DNA of 64,000 nt from Streptomyces avidinii (GTDB taxonomy: Bacteria; Actinomycetota; Actinomycetes; Streptomycetales; Streptomycetaceae): positions 160,984 to 224,983 of the forward strand of contig NZ_BMVL01000007.1 of the NCBI RefSeq assembly GCF_014650695.1, given 5' to 3'. The position numbers were made by a program, and so were the translations under genes. The notes under the pieces are model-generated. The model was given only the letters and a program-made list of their open reading frames with translations. It had not been told where the DNA came from and ran no database searches. Below are positions 48,189 through 57,218 of this stretch, piece by piece. Numbering within the stretch: the first letter of the stretch is position 1; every line of letters starts with the position of its first letter.

Positions 48189-49418
48189 ATGCCCGCAGAT
48201 CTCGCCGTCATCGGACTCGGCCATCTCGGCCTCCCACTCGCCCAGGCGGCCGTCGCCGCCGGAATCGAGACGGTCGGCTACGACAGCGGTCCGGTCACGG
48301 ACTCCACCCTCACCGCCGCCGAGATCCGCCGCATGTCGGCGGCCGGCTTCCGGGTCACCACCAACCCCGCCGAGCTCGGCCGGGTCCGCACGGCCGTCAT
48401 CTGCGCCCCCACCCAGCTCGGCGCCGACCGCGCACTGGACCTCTCCGCCGTCGGCGAGGCCGGCCGCGCGCTCGCCGCCCGGCTGCGCCCCCACACCACC
48501 GTGATCCTCGAATCCGCCGCCCACCCGGGCGTCACCGAGGACTACCTCCGCCCCATCCTCGAAACCGGATCCGGACTGCGGGCCGGCCGGGACTTCCACC
48601 TGGCCTACTCCCCCAGCCGCCACGACCCGGGCAACCGCACGCACGGCATCTCCAACACCCCCAAGGTGATCGGCGGCCTCACCCCCGCCTGCACGGAGTC
48701 CGCGCACGCCTTCTACGCACGCCTCACCGAGAAGGTGGTCCGCGCCCGCGGCCTGCGCGAGGCCGAGACCGTGCAGCTGCTCGAAACGAACTACCGCCAC
48801 GTCAACATCGCCCTCATGAACGAGATGGCCGTGCTCTGCCACGACCTCGGCGTCGATCTGTGGGACGTCATCCGCTGCGCCGAGACCAAGCCCTACGGAT
48901 TCCAGGCCTTCCGTCCCGGCCCCGGGGTCGGCGGCCACGGCGTCCCCCTCGACCCGAACTACCTCCCCCACACCACGCGCACCCCCGGCCACCCCCTGCG
49001 CATGGTCGGGCTGGCGCAGGAGATCAACAACCGGATGCCGCAGTACGTCATCCAGCGCTCGGCCACCCTGCTGAACGAGCACGGCAAATCCGCCCGCGGG
49101 GCCCGCGTCCTGCTCCTCGGCGTCACCTACAAGCCCGACCTCGCCGACCAGGAGGGCTCTCCGGCCCGCGAGATCGCCAGCCGCCTCCTCGACCTGGGCG
49201 CGCTGATCAGCTACCACGACCCGTACATCACGGGGTGGCGGGTCAGGGACCAGCCGGTCCCCCGTGCCGAGTCGTTGTACGAGGCCGCCGCCAACGCGGA
49301 CCTGACCATCCTGCTCCAGCACCACCGCACCTACGACCTGCAAGGACTCGCCGTGAAGGCCCAGCTGCTCCTGGACACCCGCGGCGCCAGCCCGGTGGGC
49401 GCGGCCCACCGGCTCTGA
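48189..49418 (+). CDS. nucleotide-sugar dehydrogenase homologue lacking catalytic Cys
   Basis: The 409-residue protein has the three-part UDP-glucose/GDP-mannose dehydrogenase fold: NAD motif GLGHLGLPLA (9-18), central ETNYRHVNIALMNE (199-212) and C-terminal GVTYKPDLADQEGS. In the active-site loop G-G-H-C-x-P-x-D the Cys is Gly251 (GGHGVPLDP). Without that Cys the second oxidation through a thioester cannot occur as known. ATG 48189 has a weak GGAAGGGACGG site. Nothing beside it points to a polysaccharide cluster. It may act on another substrate, only to the aldehyde, or be regulatory. Confidence 0.85.
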   Translation: MPADLAVIGLGHLGLPLAQAAVAAGIETVGYDSGPVTDSTLTAAEIRRMSAAGFRVTTNPAELGRVRTAVICAPTQLGADRALDLSAVGEAGRALAARLRPHTTVILESAAHPGVTEDYLRPILETGSGLRAGRDFHLAYSPSRHDPGNRTHGISNTPKVIGGLTPACTESAHAFYARLTEKVVRARGLREAETVQLLETNYRHVNIALMNEMAVLCHDLGVDLWDVIRCAETKPYGFQAFRPGPGVGGHGVPLDPNYLPHTTRTPGHPLRMVGLAQEINNRMPQYVIQRSATLLNEHGKSARGARVLLLGVTYKPDLADQEGSPAREIASRLLDLGALISYHDPYITGWRVRDQPVPRAESLYEAAANADLTILLQHHRTYDLQGLAVKAQLLLDTRGASPVGAAHRL

Positions 49419-49471
49419 GCACATACGTCCCCGTGGACAGTTGTGCGCGCACATCCCCGGGGGGATTTTCC

Positions 49472-49942
49472 ATGAGCCAGAACTTCACGCCGCCCGCGCC
49501 CGACTCCTTCACGGCGGCCCCGGCCCCGGCCCCGGCCCGCACCGGCAACATCGGCCTGGCGGCCGCCGGGGCCCTCGTCACGGCTCTGGCCGCGGGTGCC
49601 GCCTACGGCGGCATCATGAGTGCGATCGAGTTCCAGATCGGCTACCTGGCGGCGGGTGTGGGGATCCTCGTCGCCCTGGTCGCCACGCGCCTCGGCGGCC
49701 GCAACCCGATCCTCCCGGTCCTGAGCGCCGTACTGACGCTCGTCGGCGTGTACGTCGGCTACGTCCTGGACATCGCGATCGCCATCTCCAAGGATTGGCC
49801 GGTCTCGGTGCCCGAGCTCCTCACCAGCGAGCTCGCCCTGACCCACCAGACCTACCTGGACAACTTCCAGCCGATCTCGGTCCTGTTCTTCGCGATCGGC
49901 GCGTACGCCGCTTTCCAGACGGCCCGCAAGGGCTCCGCCTGA
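49472..49942 (+). CDS. four-helix membrane protein
   Basis: The 156-residue product has an Ala/Pro-rich N-terminus (~1-24) and four hydrophobic spans (~28-48, ~58-75, ~82-105, ~135-150). I do not recognise a characterised family. ATG 49472 follows GGGGGGATTTTCC. It is 53 bp behind the dehydrogenase homologue, so the two may be one unit. It ends at a strong bidirectional terminator facing guaB3. Confidence 0.72.
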   Translation: MSQNFTPPAPDSFTAAPAPAPARTGNIGLAAAGALVTALAAGAAYGGIMSAIEFQIGYLAAGVGILVALVATRLGGRNPILPVLSAVLTLVGVYVGYVLDIAIAISKDWPVSVPELLTSELALTHQTYLDNFQPISVLFFAIGAYAAFQTARKGSA

Positions 49943-49961
49943 GCCGGCCCGCCCCGGACGT

Positions 49962-50002
49962 CGAAGGGCCCGGCACCCCCGTTCGGGGTGCCGGGCCCTT
50001 CG
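49962..50002. terminator. bidirectional terminator between the membrane protein gene and guaB3
   Basis: CGAAGGGCCCGGCACCCC (49962-49979), five-base loop, and its perfect complement (49985-50002) form an 18-bp stem. Confidence 0.9.
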
Positions 50003-50029
50003 TGCGTACGAGCCGGACCGTGGGAACGA

Positions 50030-51154
50030 TCAGCGGCTGTGCTGCGAGTCCGCGATCGTGACCTCGACCCGCTGGAACTCCTTGAGCTCGCTGTAGCCGG
50101 TGGTGGCCATCGAGCGGCGCAGCGCGCCGAAGATGTTCATCGAGCCGTCCGGGGTGTGCGAGGGACCGGTGAGGATCTCCTCGGTGGTGCCCACGGTGCC
50201 CAGGTCGACCTTCTTGCCGCGCGGCACGTCCTCGTGGACGGCCTCCATGCCCCAGTGGTTGCCCTTGCCGGGCGCGTCGGTGGCACGGGCCAGCGGGGAG
50301 CCCATCATCACGGCGTCCGCGCCGCAGGCGACGGCCTTCGGGATGTCGCCCGACCAGCCCACGCCGCCGTCGGCGATGACGTGCACGTAGCGGCCGCCGG
50401 ACTCGTCCATGTAGTCGCGGCGGGCCGCGGCCACATCGGCGACGGCGGTCGCCATCGGGACCTGGATGCCGAGCACGTTGCGCGTGGTGTGCGCGGCGCC
50501 GCCGCCGAAGCCGACGAGGACACCGGCCGCGCCGGTGCGCATCAGGTGCAGGGCCGCCGTGTAGGTGGCGCAGCCGCCGACGATGACGGGGACGTCGAGC
50601 TCGTAGATGAACTGCTTGAGGTTCAGCGGCTCGGCGGCGCCCGACACGTGCTCGGCCGACACGGTGGTACCGCGGATCACGAAGATGTCCACGCCCGCCT
50701 CGACGACGGCCTTGGAGAACTCGGCGGTGCGCTGCGGGGAGAGCGCGGCGGCGGTCACGACGCCCGAGTCGCGCACCTCCTTGATCCGCTGACGGATCAG
50801 GTCCGCCTGGATCGGCGCGGAGTAGATCTCCTGGAGACGGCGGGTCGCGGACTCCTCGTCCAGCTCCGTGATCTCGTCGAGCAGCGGCTGCGGGTCCTCG
50901 TACCGGGTCCACAGGCCTTCGAGGTTCAGCACGCCGAGGCCGCCGAGCTCGCCGATGCGGATCGCGGTCTGCGGGGAGACGACCGAGTCCATGGGAGCGG
51001 CCAGGAAGGGGAGCTCGAAGCGGTACGCGTCGATCTGCCAGGCGATCGAGACCTCCTTCGGATCCCGGGTACGCCGGCTCGGGACGATGGCGATGTCGTC
51101 GAACGCGTACGCCCTGCGGCCGCGCTTGCCGCGCCCGATCTCGATCTCAGTCAC
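50030..51154 (-). CDS. guaB3: GuaB3-family IMP dehydrogenase-related protein
   Basis: The 374-residue TIM-barrel protein matches actinobacterial GuaB3 (start FDDIAIVPSRRTRDP; GGVGWSGDIPKAVACGADAVMMGSPLA). It has no CBS domains, and where IMP dehydrogenase has the catalytic Cys of the CTTR loop it has His222 (GGGAAHTTR). IMP dehydrogenation through a Cys-thioimidate is therefore not possible as usual. GTG 51154 follows AGAGGAAAGG. It is 208 bp behind guaB, separated by a hairpin. The physiological reaction is not evident from sequence. Confidence 0.9.
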   Translation of the reverse strand: MTEIEIGRGKRGRRAYAFDDIAIVPSRRTRDPKEVSIAWQIDAYRFELPFLAAPMDSVVSPQTAIRIGELGGLGVLNLEGLWTRYEDPQPLLDEITELDEESATRRLQEIYSAPIQADLIRQRIKEVRDSGVVTAAALSPQRTAEFSKAVVEAGVDIFVIRGTTVSAEHVSGAAEPLNLKQFIYELDVPVIVGGCATYTAALHLMRTGAAGVLVGFGGGAAHTTRNVLGIQVPMATAVADVAAARRDYMDESGGRYVHVIADGGVGWSGDIPKAVACGADAVMMGSPLARATDAPGKGNHWGMEAVHEDVPRGKKVDLGTVGTTEEILTGPSHTPDGSMNIFGALRRSMATTGYSELKEFQRVEVTIADSQHSR

Positions 51155-51305
51155 GTGTGGTGGCCTTTCCTCTGGGTCTGCCCGTCCAGTATCCCCGAAC
51201 GCCGGAGAGCCGCGTTCCCATGACCGCTGTACGGACGCCGGAACCCGGGGCCCCGACTGCGTTCGGGGCGCGGGAGTCCGGGGGCGGGGCCCCCGGCAAC
51301 CGCGA

Positions 51306-51340
51306 AAGGGGCGGGCCCGGTCGTCCCGGCCCCGCCCCTT
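51306..51340 (-). terminator. guaB terminator
   Basis: AAGGGGCGGG (51306-51315) pairs perfectly with CCCGCCCCTT (51331-51340) across a 15-base loop, 22 bases after the guaB stop. Confidence 0.65.
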
Positions 51341-51362
51341 GTCAGCGCTCGCTCGCGCCCGC

Positions 51363-52862
51363 TCAGCCCTTGCGGGAGTAGTTCGGCGCTTCGACCGTCA
51401 TCTGGATGTCGTGCGGGTGGCTCTCCTTGAGGCCCGCCGAGGTGATCCGGACGAACCGGCCGCGGTCCTGCAGCTCGGGGACCGTGCGGCCGCCGACGTA
51501 GAACATCGACTGGCGCAGGCCGCCGACGAGCTGGTGCACGACCGCGGAGAGCGGGCCGCGGTACGGGACCTGGCCCTCGATGCCCTCGGGGATGAGCTTG
51601 TCGTCGCCGCCCACGCCCTCCTGGAAGTAGCGGTCCTTGGAGAAGGAGCGCTGGTCGCCGCGGGACTGCATCGCGCCGAGCGAACCCATGCCGCGGTAGG
51701 ACTTGAACTGCTTGCCGTTGATGAAGAGCAGCTCGCCCGGGGACTCCTCGCAGCCCGCGAGCAGCGAGCCGAGCATCACCGTGTCGGCGCCCGCGACCAG
51801 GGCCTTCGCGATGTCGCCGGAGTACTGGAGGCCGCCGTCGCCGATGACCGGGACGCCGGCCGCCTTGGCGGCGAGCGCGGCCTCGTAGATCGCGGTGACC
51901 TGCGGGACGCCGATGCCGGCGACGACGCGGGTGGTGCAGATGGAGCCGGGGCCGACGCCGACCTTGATGCCGTCGCAGCCGGCGTCGATGAGCGCCTGGG
52001 CGCCGTCGCGCGTCGCGACGTTGCCGCCGATGACGTCGACGGTCGAGTTCGACTTGATCTTGGCGACCATGTCGCCGACCAGGCGGGAGTGGCCGTGGGC
52101 GGTGTCGACGACGATGAAGTCGGCGCCCGCCTCGATCAGGGCCTGGGCACGCTCGTACGCGTCACCGGCGACGCCGACCGCGGCACCGACGAGGAGGCGG
52201 CCGCCCTTGTCCTTGGCGGCGTTCGGGTACTTCTCCGCCTTGACGAAGTCCTTGACCGTGATGAGGCCCTTGAGGATGCCCGCGTCGTCGACCAGCGGAA
52301 GCTTCTCGATCTTGTGGCGGCGCAGCAGCTCCATGGCGTCCACGCCGGAGATGCCGACCTTGCCGGTGACCAGCGGCATCGGGGTCATGACCTCGCGCAC
52401 CTGGCGGCTGCGGTCCGACTCGAAGGCCATGTCGCGGTTGGTGACGATGCCCAGCAGCTTGCCGGCGGCGTCGGTGACCGGGACGCCGGAGATGCGGAAC
52501 TTCGCGCACAGCTGGTCGGCCTCGCCCAGCGTCGCGTCCGGGTGCACCGTGATCGGGTCGGTGACCATGCCGGACTCGGAGCGCTTGACCAGGTCGACCT
52601 GGTTGGCCTGGTCGGCGATCGACAGGTTGCGGTGCAGCACGCCGACGCCGCCCTGGCGGGCCATGGCGATGGCCATGCGGGCCTCGGTGACCTTGTCCAT
52701 GGCGGCGGACAGCAGCGGAACGTTCACTCGGACGTTCCGCGAGATGAGGGAAGAGGTGTCGATCGCATCAGGCGACATGTCCGACGCGCCCGGCAGCAGC
52801 AGCACGTCGTCGTAGGTCAGTCCGAGCGTGGCGAATTTGTCGGGCACTCCGTCGGCGGTCAT
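51363..52862 (-). CDS. guaB: IMP dehydrogenase
   Basis: The NAD-dependent oxidation of IMP to XMP is the committed step toward GMP. The 499-residue protein has the catalytic Cys309 (GPGSICTTR), a CBS pair between ~95 and ~210, and a flap and C-terminal segment of normal length. ATG 52862 follows GGAAGGTG; the frame extends upstream without homology. With guaA in this window it completes the guanine branch. Its neighbour on the upstream side is the ShbA-type sigma factor, as sigD is in mycobacteria. Confidence 0.97.
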   Translation of the reverse strand: MTADGVPDKFATLGLTYDDVLLLPGASDMSPDAIDTSSLISRNVRVNVPLLSAAMDKVTEARMAIAMARQGGVGVLHRNLSIADQANQVDLVKRSESGMVTDPITVHPDATLGEADQLCAKFRISGVPVTDAAGKLLGIVTNRDMAFESDRSRQVREVMTPMPLVTGKVGISGVDAMELLRRHKIEKLPLVDDAGILKGLITVKDFVKAEKYPNAAKDKGGRLLVGAAVGVAGDAYERAQALIEAGADFIVVDTAHGHSRLVGDMVAKIKSNSTVDVIGGNVATRDGAQALIDAGCDGIKVGVGPGSICTTRVVAGIGVPQVTAIYEAALAAKAAGVPVIGDGGLQYSGDIAKALVAGADTVMLGSLLAGCEESPGELLFINGKQFKSYRGMGSLGAMQSRGDQRSFSKDRYFQEGVGGDDKLIPEGIEGQVPYRGPLSAVVHQLVGGLRQSMFYVGGRTVPELQDRGRFVRITSAGLKESHPHDIQMTVEAPNYSRKG

Positions 52863-53057
52863 GACACCTTCCCAAATGGTCTTGCTCAGCGCGGATGTCC
52901 ATGCTAACGGGATCCCGACGCGTCTCATTCCACGACCAAGGTCAAGCAGAAGTTTCGTCGTTTCCTACGACCGGCACCCGAGGACGGGAGCCCGCGCGCA
53001 GGGCCCCGGCCGGGACCCCACGCAGACCGCACGGGCCGCCGGGCCCGCACGGCCGCC

Positions 53058-53777
53058 CTACTGCTCGGCGAGCGCCCGCAGCCGGCTGAGCGCCCGGTGC
53101 TGGGCCACGCGCACGGCCCCGGGGGACATTCCGAGCATCTGCCCGGTCTCCTCCGCGGTCAGCCCGACGGCGACCCGCAGCACGAGGAGCTCGCGCTGGT
53201 TCTCCGGAAGGTTGGCCAGCAGCTTCTTGGCCCAGGCGGCGTCGCTGCTGAGCAGCGCACGCTCCTCCGGGCCCAGCGAGTCGTCGGGCCGTTCCGGCAT
53301 CTCGTCGGAGGGCACGGCGGTGCTGCCCGGGTGCCGCATGGCGGCCCGCTGCAGGTCGGCGACCTTGTGCGCGGCGATCGCGAAGACGAAGGCCTCGAAG
53401 GGCCGCCCGGTGTCCCGGTAGCGCGGCAGTGCCATCAGGACGGCGACGCAGACCTCCTGCGCCAGGTCCTCCACGAAGTGACGAGCGTCACCGGGCAACC
53501 GCGAGAGCCGGGTGCGGCAGTAGCGGATCGCGAGGGGGTGCACGAAGGCGAGCAGGTCGTGCGTGGCCTGCTCGTCGCCTTCCACCGCCCGGCGTACGAG
53601 CGCGCTGACACCCCCGGCACTGCCGCCTTTGGCGGCGCCGGTCGGGCCTGTGGCCGCGGGTGACCCCAGGGCCTCGTCGTCGCGCATCAATCCATGGTGC
53701 CTTGGCGCCGGAGCATCCGCGGCACCGTGGCCCTTGTTGTGCATCGAAGCGTTATGAGCAGGCGCGCCCGAACCCAT
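53058..53777 (-). CDS. shbA: ECF sigma factor of the ShbA/SigD type
   Basis: The 239-residue protein has sigma region 2 (VEDLAQEVCVAVLMALPRYRDTGRPFEAFVFAIAAHKVADLQRA) and region 4 (LLANLPENQRELLVLRVAVGLTAEETGQMLGMSPGAVRVAQHRAL). Position beside guaB and bldM and sequence type match ShbA, the sigma factor that drives hrdB in Streptomyces, the counterpart of mycobacterial SigD. I chose the ATG at 53777 for its strong GGGGAGGG site; ATG 53744 or 53687 are shorter options. No anti-sigma gene is adjacent. Confidence 0.88.
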   Translation of the reverse strand: MGSGAPAHNASMHNKGHGAADAPAPRHHGLMRDDEALGSPAATGPTGAAKGGSAGGVSALVRRAVEGDEQATHDLLAFVHPLAIRYCRTRLSRLPGDARHFVEDLAQEVCVAVLMALPRYRDTGRPFEAFVFAIAAHKVADLQRAAMRHPGSTAVPSDEMPERPDDSLGPEERALLSSDAAWAKKLLANLPENQRELLVLRVAVGLTAEETGQMLGMSPGAVRVAQHRALSRLRALAEQ

Positions 53778-54047
53778 CGTCTGCGCCCTCCCCTCCCGCT
53801 CGGCCGAATAGTCCCCGAGAGACTCCACACCCTCAAGGATGCGGCATCGCGCACGAAGCGAGACGTCCCCCGGATTGTGCCCCGCCAACCCCCGGGTGCG
53901 CACCGGGTACGGCGGGGACGGGGCTGCCCCCGGCAGCAGGAGATCACGAGGGCGGCGCGCCGCCCCGTCCGCGGGTGGCGGACGGGACCGCTCACGACGA
54001 TCCACGGCCTGCGGCGGACCGGGCGGAGCCCGGCCACGACCGAGGGG

Positions 54048-54659
54048 TCAGCGGACCAGACCCCAGCGGAATCCGAGCGCCACGGCGTGCGCCCGGTCCG
54101 ATGCACCGAGCTTCTTGAACAGCCGGCGGGCGTGCGTCTTGACCGTGTCCTCGGAGAGGAAGAGCTCGCGCCCGATCTCCGCATTGGACCGGCCGTGGCT
54201 CATGCCCTCCAGGACCTGGATCTCGCGCGCGGTGAGCGTGGGCGCCGCGCCCATCTCGGCCGAGCGGAGCCGGCGCGGGGCCAGTCGCCAGGTCGGGTCG
54301 GCGAGGGCCTGGGTGACCGTGGCCCGCAGTTCGGCGCGCGAGGCGTCCTTGTGCAGGTATCCACGGGCGCCGGCGGCGACCGCGAGGGCCACGCCGTCCA
54401 GGTCCTCGGCAACCGTCAGCATGATGATGCGGGCGCCGGGGTCGGCCGAGAGGAGCCGACGGACCGTCTCCACACCGCCCAGCCCGGGCATCCGTACATC
54501 CATCAGGATCAGGTCGGAGCGGTCGGCGCCCCAGCGGCGGAGGACTTCCTCGCCGTTGGCAGCCGTCGTCACACGCTCGACGCCGGGCACGGTGGCAACC
54601 GCGCGACGGAGCGCCTCTCGGGCAAGCGGGGAGTCGTCGCAGACGAGGACGGATGTCAT
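54048..54659 (-). CDS. bldM: orphan response regulator BldM
   Basis: The 203-residue protein equals S. coelicolor BldM in length. It has an intact receiver (phospho-site Asp54 in LILMDVRMPG) and a LuxR helix-turn-helix (LTAREIQVLEGMSHGRSNAEIG ... SEDTVKTHARRLF). BldM is required for aerial hyphae and, with WhiI, for sporulation genes; no partner kinase is encoded nearby. ATG 54659 follows GGAGGGCGG. The 379-bp upstream region is shared with the divergent whiB gene. Confidence 0.94.
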   Translation of the reverse strand: MTSVLVCDDSPLAREALRRAVATVPGVERVTTAANGEEVLRRWGADRSDLILMDVRMPGLGGVETVRRLLSADPGARIIMLTVAEDLDGVALAVAAGARGYLHKDASRAELRATVTQALADPTWRLAPRRLRSAEMGAAPTLTAREIQVLEGMSHGRSNAEIGRELFLSEDTVKTHARRLFKKLGASDRAHAVALGFRWGLVR

Positions 54660-55038
54660 GACCGCCCTCCGCAGCTGCTGATGCGCGTCACCTTGAGCCT
54701 CCAGGCTGGTACGTATCGTCACCTGTGCGGTCGATGCTCCCGGACACCTGTCCGAGAACTTGTTGGTTCAACCGCCTTCGCACTCTCAACGATGGTCACT
54801 CGAAAGAGTTACGGGTCGGACGGACACCTTCAGCACTCTACGTGAGGAAGCGATCACGGCGTTGGAGGCACGAGCCGACTGTCCTCCATCTGGAGCTATG
54901 CCCTATTTGGCGGCTTTCCTTCCGTTTGGCACGTGTCTGAGGCTAGATTCCCAATGAGTCATATTTACATCTACTCCGACAGTAGGTGTGGAGACATGGA
55001 CCGTATCCGCCTCAGTACCGGCACCAAGAGGACTACCA
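54660..55038. other. bldM/whiB divergent regulatory region, no gene
   Basis: No coding frame with a believable start lies in this 379-bp stretch. It holds the inverted repeat CGGACA-CC-TGTCCG (54741-54754), a possible operator, and a TAGATT box (54944-54949), a possible -10 for whiB with no good -35. I could not identify a clean BldD or WhiG site. Confidence 0.55.
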
Positions 55039-55365
55039 ATGGCAGATTTCTCCCGCCTCCCCGGACCGAACGCCGACCTCTGGGACTGGCAGCTCCTCGC
55101 TGCCTGCCGCGGGGTCGACAGCTCCCTCTTCTTCCATCCGGAAGGCGAGCGGGGCGCGGCCAGGAGCGCGCGCGAGGCCTCGGCTAAAGAGGTCTGCATG
55201 CGCTGCCCGGTCCGTTCGGAATGCGCTGCGCACGCACTCGCCGTCCGAGAGCCCTACGGGGTGTGGGGCGGCCTCACCGAGGACGAGCGCGAGGAACTGA
55301 TGGGCCGCGCCCGGCACCGCCTGATCCCCGCGTCGAGTGCGATCGGACCGATCGCGCCGAACTGA
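55039..55365 (+). CDS. WhiB-family iron-sulphur transcription factor
   Basis: The 108-residue protein has the four cluster-binding cysteines Cys23, Cys53, Cys56 and Cys62 (C-x29-C-x2-C-x5-C), the GVWGG turn and a basic tail. WhiB proteins bind a [4Fe-4S] cluster and the principal sigma factor to control transcription. Position beside bldM, the sigma factor and groEL1 corresponds to mycobacterial whiB3. ATG 55039 is chosen by family length; no strong ribosome-binding site is visible. Confidence 0.93.
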   Translation: MADFSRLPGPNADLWDWQLLAACRGVDSSLFFHPEGERGAARSAREASAKEVCMRCPVRSECAAHALAVREPYGVWGGLTEDEREELMGRARHRLIPASSAIGPIAPN

Positions 55366-55478
55366 GAGCACGACGAAACGTCAGAAGGAACGTTTCCTCG
55401 AATCACCGGCACCACCGGGCGTGTCGAGCCCCGGCCCGCGCTTCACTCGTTCGGCCCAACCAGGCCGCCCGACGTGTG

Positions 55479-55502
55479 CGCCCCCGGCCGCCGCCGGGGG
55501 CG
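55479..55502. terminator. terminator between whiB and lysR-type genes
   Basis: CGCCCCCGGC (55479-55488), loop CGCC, GCCGGGGGCG (55493-55502) is a perfect 10-bp stem, eight bases from the LysR stop. Confidence 0.75.
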
Positions 55503-55510
55503 TACGCGGG

Positions 55511-56410
55511 TCAGCGCGCGGCTGCCCGCTCCAGCTCCGCCAGGGTCGCGGCCACGGCCGGCACCCGGGCCAGATCGGGCAGGGTCAGCGCGACGACCTC
55601 CCGCTCGACCGCCGGCTCCACCGCCACCGTGCTCACGCCCTTGGCCCGTACGGACTCCACCGCGAGTTCCGGCAGCACCGCCACGCCCAGCCCGGCGCCG
55701 ACCAGACCGACCACCGCCGGGTAGTCGTCCGTGGCGAAGTCGATGCGCGGGGTGAAGCCCACGCCCTCGCACACCTCCACCAGATGGCGGCGGCAGCGCG
55801 GACAGCCCGCGATCCAGGGTTCGTCCGCCAGTTCCGCCATGCCCACGCGCTCCGCGCCGGCCAGCCGGTGACCTTCCGGAACCAGCCCGACGAGCCGGTC
55901 CGTCAGCAGCGGCCGCACCACGAGGTCGTCCCATTCCGCGGCGGAATGGGCGGCCCCGCCGTAGCGGAAGGCCAGCGCCAGGTCGCAGTCGCCCTCGCGC
56001 AGCATCTCCACCGAACGCGGCGGCTCGGCCTCGACCAGTGAGATACGGGTCCCGGGGTGCTCGGCGCGCATCGCCGCGAGCGCGGTCGGCACCAGCGTGG
56101 AGCTGCCGCTGGGGAAGGACACGAGGCGGACCCGGCCCGCGCGCAGCCCGGCGATGGCCGCGACCTCCTCCTCGGCCGCGGTCAGCCCGGCCAGGATCCC
56201 CGCGGCATGGCGCACCAGGGCCTCGCCGGCCTGGGTCAGCCGCATTTCGCGGCCCGTGCGGATGAGCAGCGGAGTGCCGGCGGACTGCTCCAGCGCCTTC
56301 ATCTGCTGGGAGACGGCGGGCTGGGTGCAGCCGAGCTCGCGGGCTGCGGCGGAGAAGGACCCGGTCCCGGCGACAGCGCGCAGAACCCGGAGATGACGTG
56401 CCTCGATCAC
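55511..56410 (-). CDS. LysR-type transcriptional regulator
   Basis: The 299-residue protein has the N-terminal LysR helix-turn-helix (SFSAAARELGCTQPAVSQQMKALEQ, ~18-42) and a periplasmic-binding-like effector domain. It is divergent from the MOSC gene across 81 bp, so it probably controls that gene. The intergenic region has ATAAGGCCTGC around 56421-56431 as a possible T-N11-A-type site, not convincing alone. The inducer is unknown. Confidence 0.92.
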   Translation of the reverse strand: MIEARHLRVLRAVAGTGSFSAAARELGCTQPAVSQQMKALEQSAGTPLLIRTGREMRLTQAGEALVRHAAGILAGLTAAEEEVAAIAGLRAGRVRLVSFPSGSSTLVPTALAAMRAEHPGTRISLVEAEPPRSVEMLREGDCDLALAFRYGGAAHSAAEWDDLVVRPLLTDRLVGLVPEGHRLAGAERVGMAELADEPWIAGCPRCRRHLVEVCEGVGFTPRIDFATDDYPAVVGLVGAGLGVAVLPELAVESVRAKGVSTVAVEPAVEREVVALTLPDLARVPAVAATLAELERAAAR

Positions 56411-56491
56411 CCTTCGAGCATAAGGCCTGCTTTGACTGCTGCGCGAATACCCCGGTGACGCTTTGGGGCTTCTCGGTTAGCGTGTGGTCCC

Positions 56492-57187
56492 ATGGGCTCC
56501 ATGCGTCTGATCTCCGTGAACCTCGGCCGGGCCGCGGCCGTCGACTACTCCGACGCCGAGGGCGGGGTGACGGGCATCGGCAAGCGCCCGGTCCCCGGAC
56601 CGGTCCGCGTCGCCGCCCCGGGCCTGAAGGCCACCGGCCTCGGCAGCGGCCTGGAGGGTGACGCCGTCTGCGACCGGCGCCATCACGGCGGCGACCACCA
56701 GGCCGTCTACGCGTACGCCCGCGAGGACCTCGATCTGTGGGAGCGCACGCTGGGCCGGGAGCTGCCCGGCGGGATCTTCGGCGAGAACTTCACCACCTCC
56801 GGCATCGACCTGAACACCGCTCGGCTCGGCGACCGCTGGCGGGTCGGTGCGGACCTCGTCCTCGAAGTGGCCTCGGCCCGCATCCCGTGCCGGACCTTCC
56901 AGGGAGCCCTGGGCGAGGCCGGCTGGGTCAAGCGGTTCACGAAGGAGGCCCGGCCGGGTGCGTACCTCCGGGTGATCGAGGAGGGTTCGGTCTCCCCCGG
57001 CGACCCGATCGAGATCATCCACCGGCCGGACCACGAGGTGACGGTGCAGCTCTGGTTCCGCGCCTTCACCACCGAGCGGGCACTGCTGCCGCTCACCCTG
57101 GCCGCGGGCGGGGCGATGGAGCCGGAGGCCCACGAGCGGGTTCGCCTGTACGTGGAGAAGTACGGGACCGGGGCCGGGGCGAGGTAA
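56492..57187 (+). CDS. MOSC-domain protein (YiiM type)
   Basis: The 231-residue protein has a MOSC domain with the conserved Cys in the ARIPCRTF segment, plus HHGGDHQAVYAY and GIFGENFTTSG. MOSC proteins use molybdenum cofactor or move sulphur; the YiiM type reduces N-hydroxylated compounds. TAGCGT (56478-56483) lies nine bases before the ATG, so it is probably leaderless. Divergent LysR control is likely. Confidence 0.88.
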   Translation: MGSMRLISVNLGRAAAVDYSDAEGGVTGIGKRPVPGPVRVAAPGLKATGLGSGLEGDAVCDRRHHGGDHQAVYAYAREDLDLWERTLGRELPGGIFGENFTTSGIDLNTARLGDRWRVGADLVLEVASARIPCRTFQGALGEAGWVKRFTKEARPGAYLRVIEEGSVSPGDPIEIIHRPDHEVTVQLWFRAFTTERALLPLTLAAGGAMEPEAHERVRLYVEKYGTGAGAR

Positions 57188-57218
57188 CGCCGTCAGCGGG
57201 GGAAGCTAGGTTGCGCCT

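Noticed and set aside
54660..55038. BldD or WhiG recognition sites upstream of bldM
   Set aside because: A near match, TGACGATACGTACC, on the minus strand fails the second half-site, and no TAAA-N15-GCCGATAA is present.
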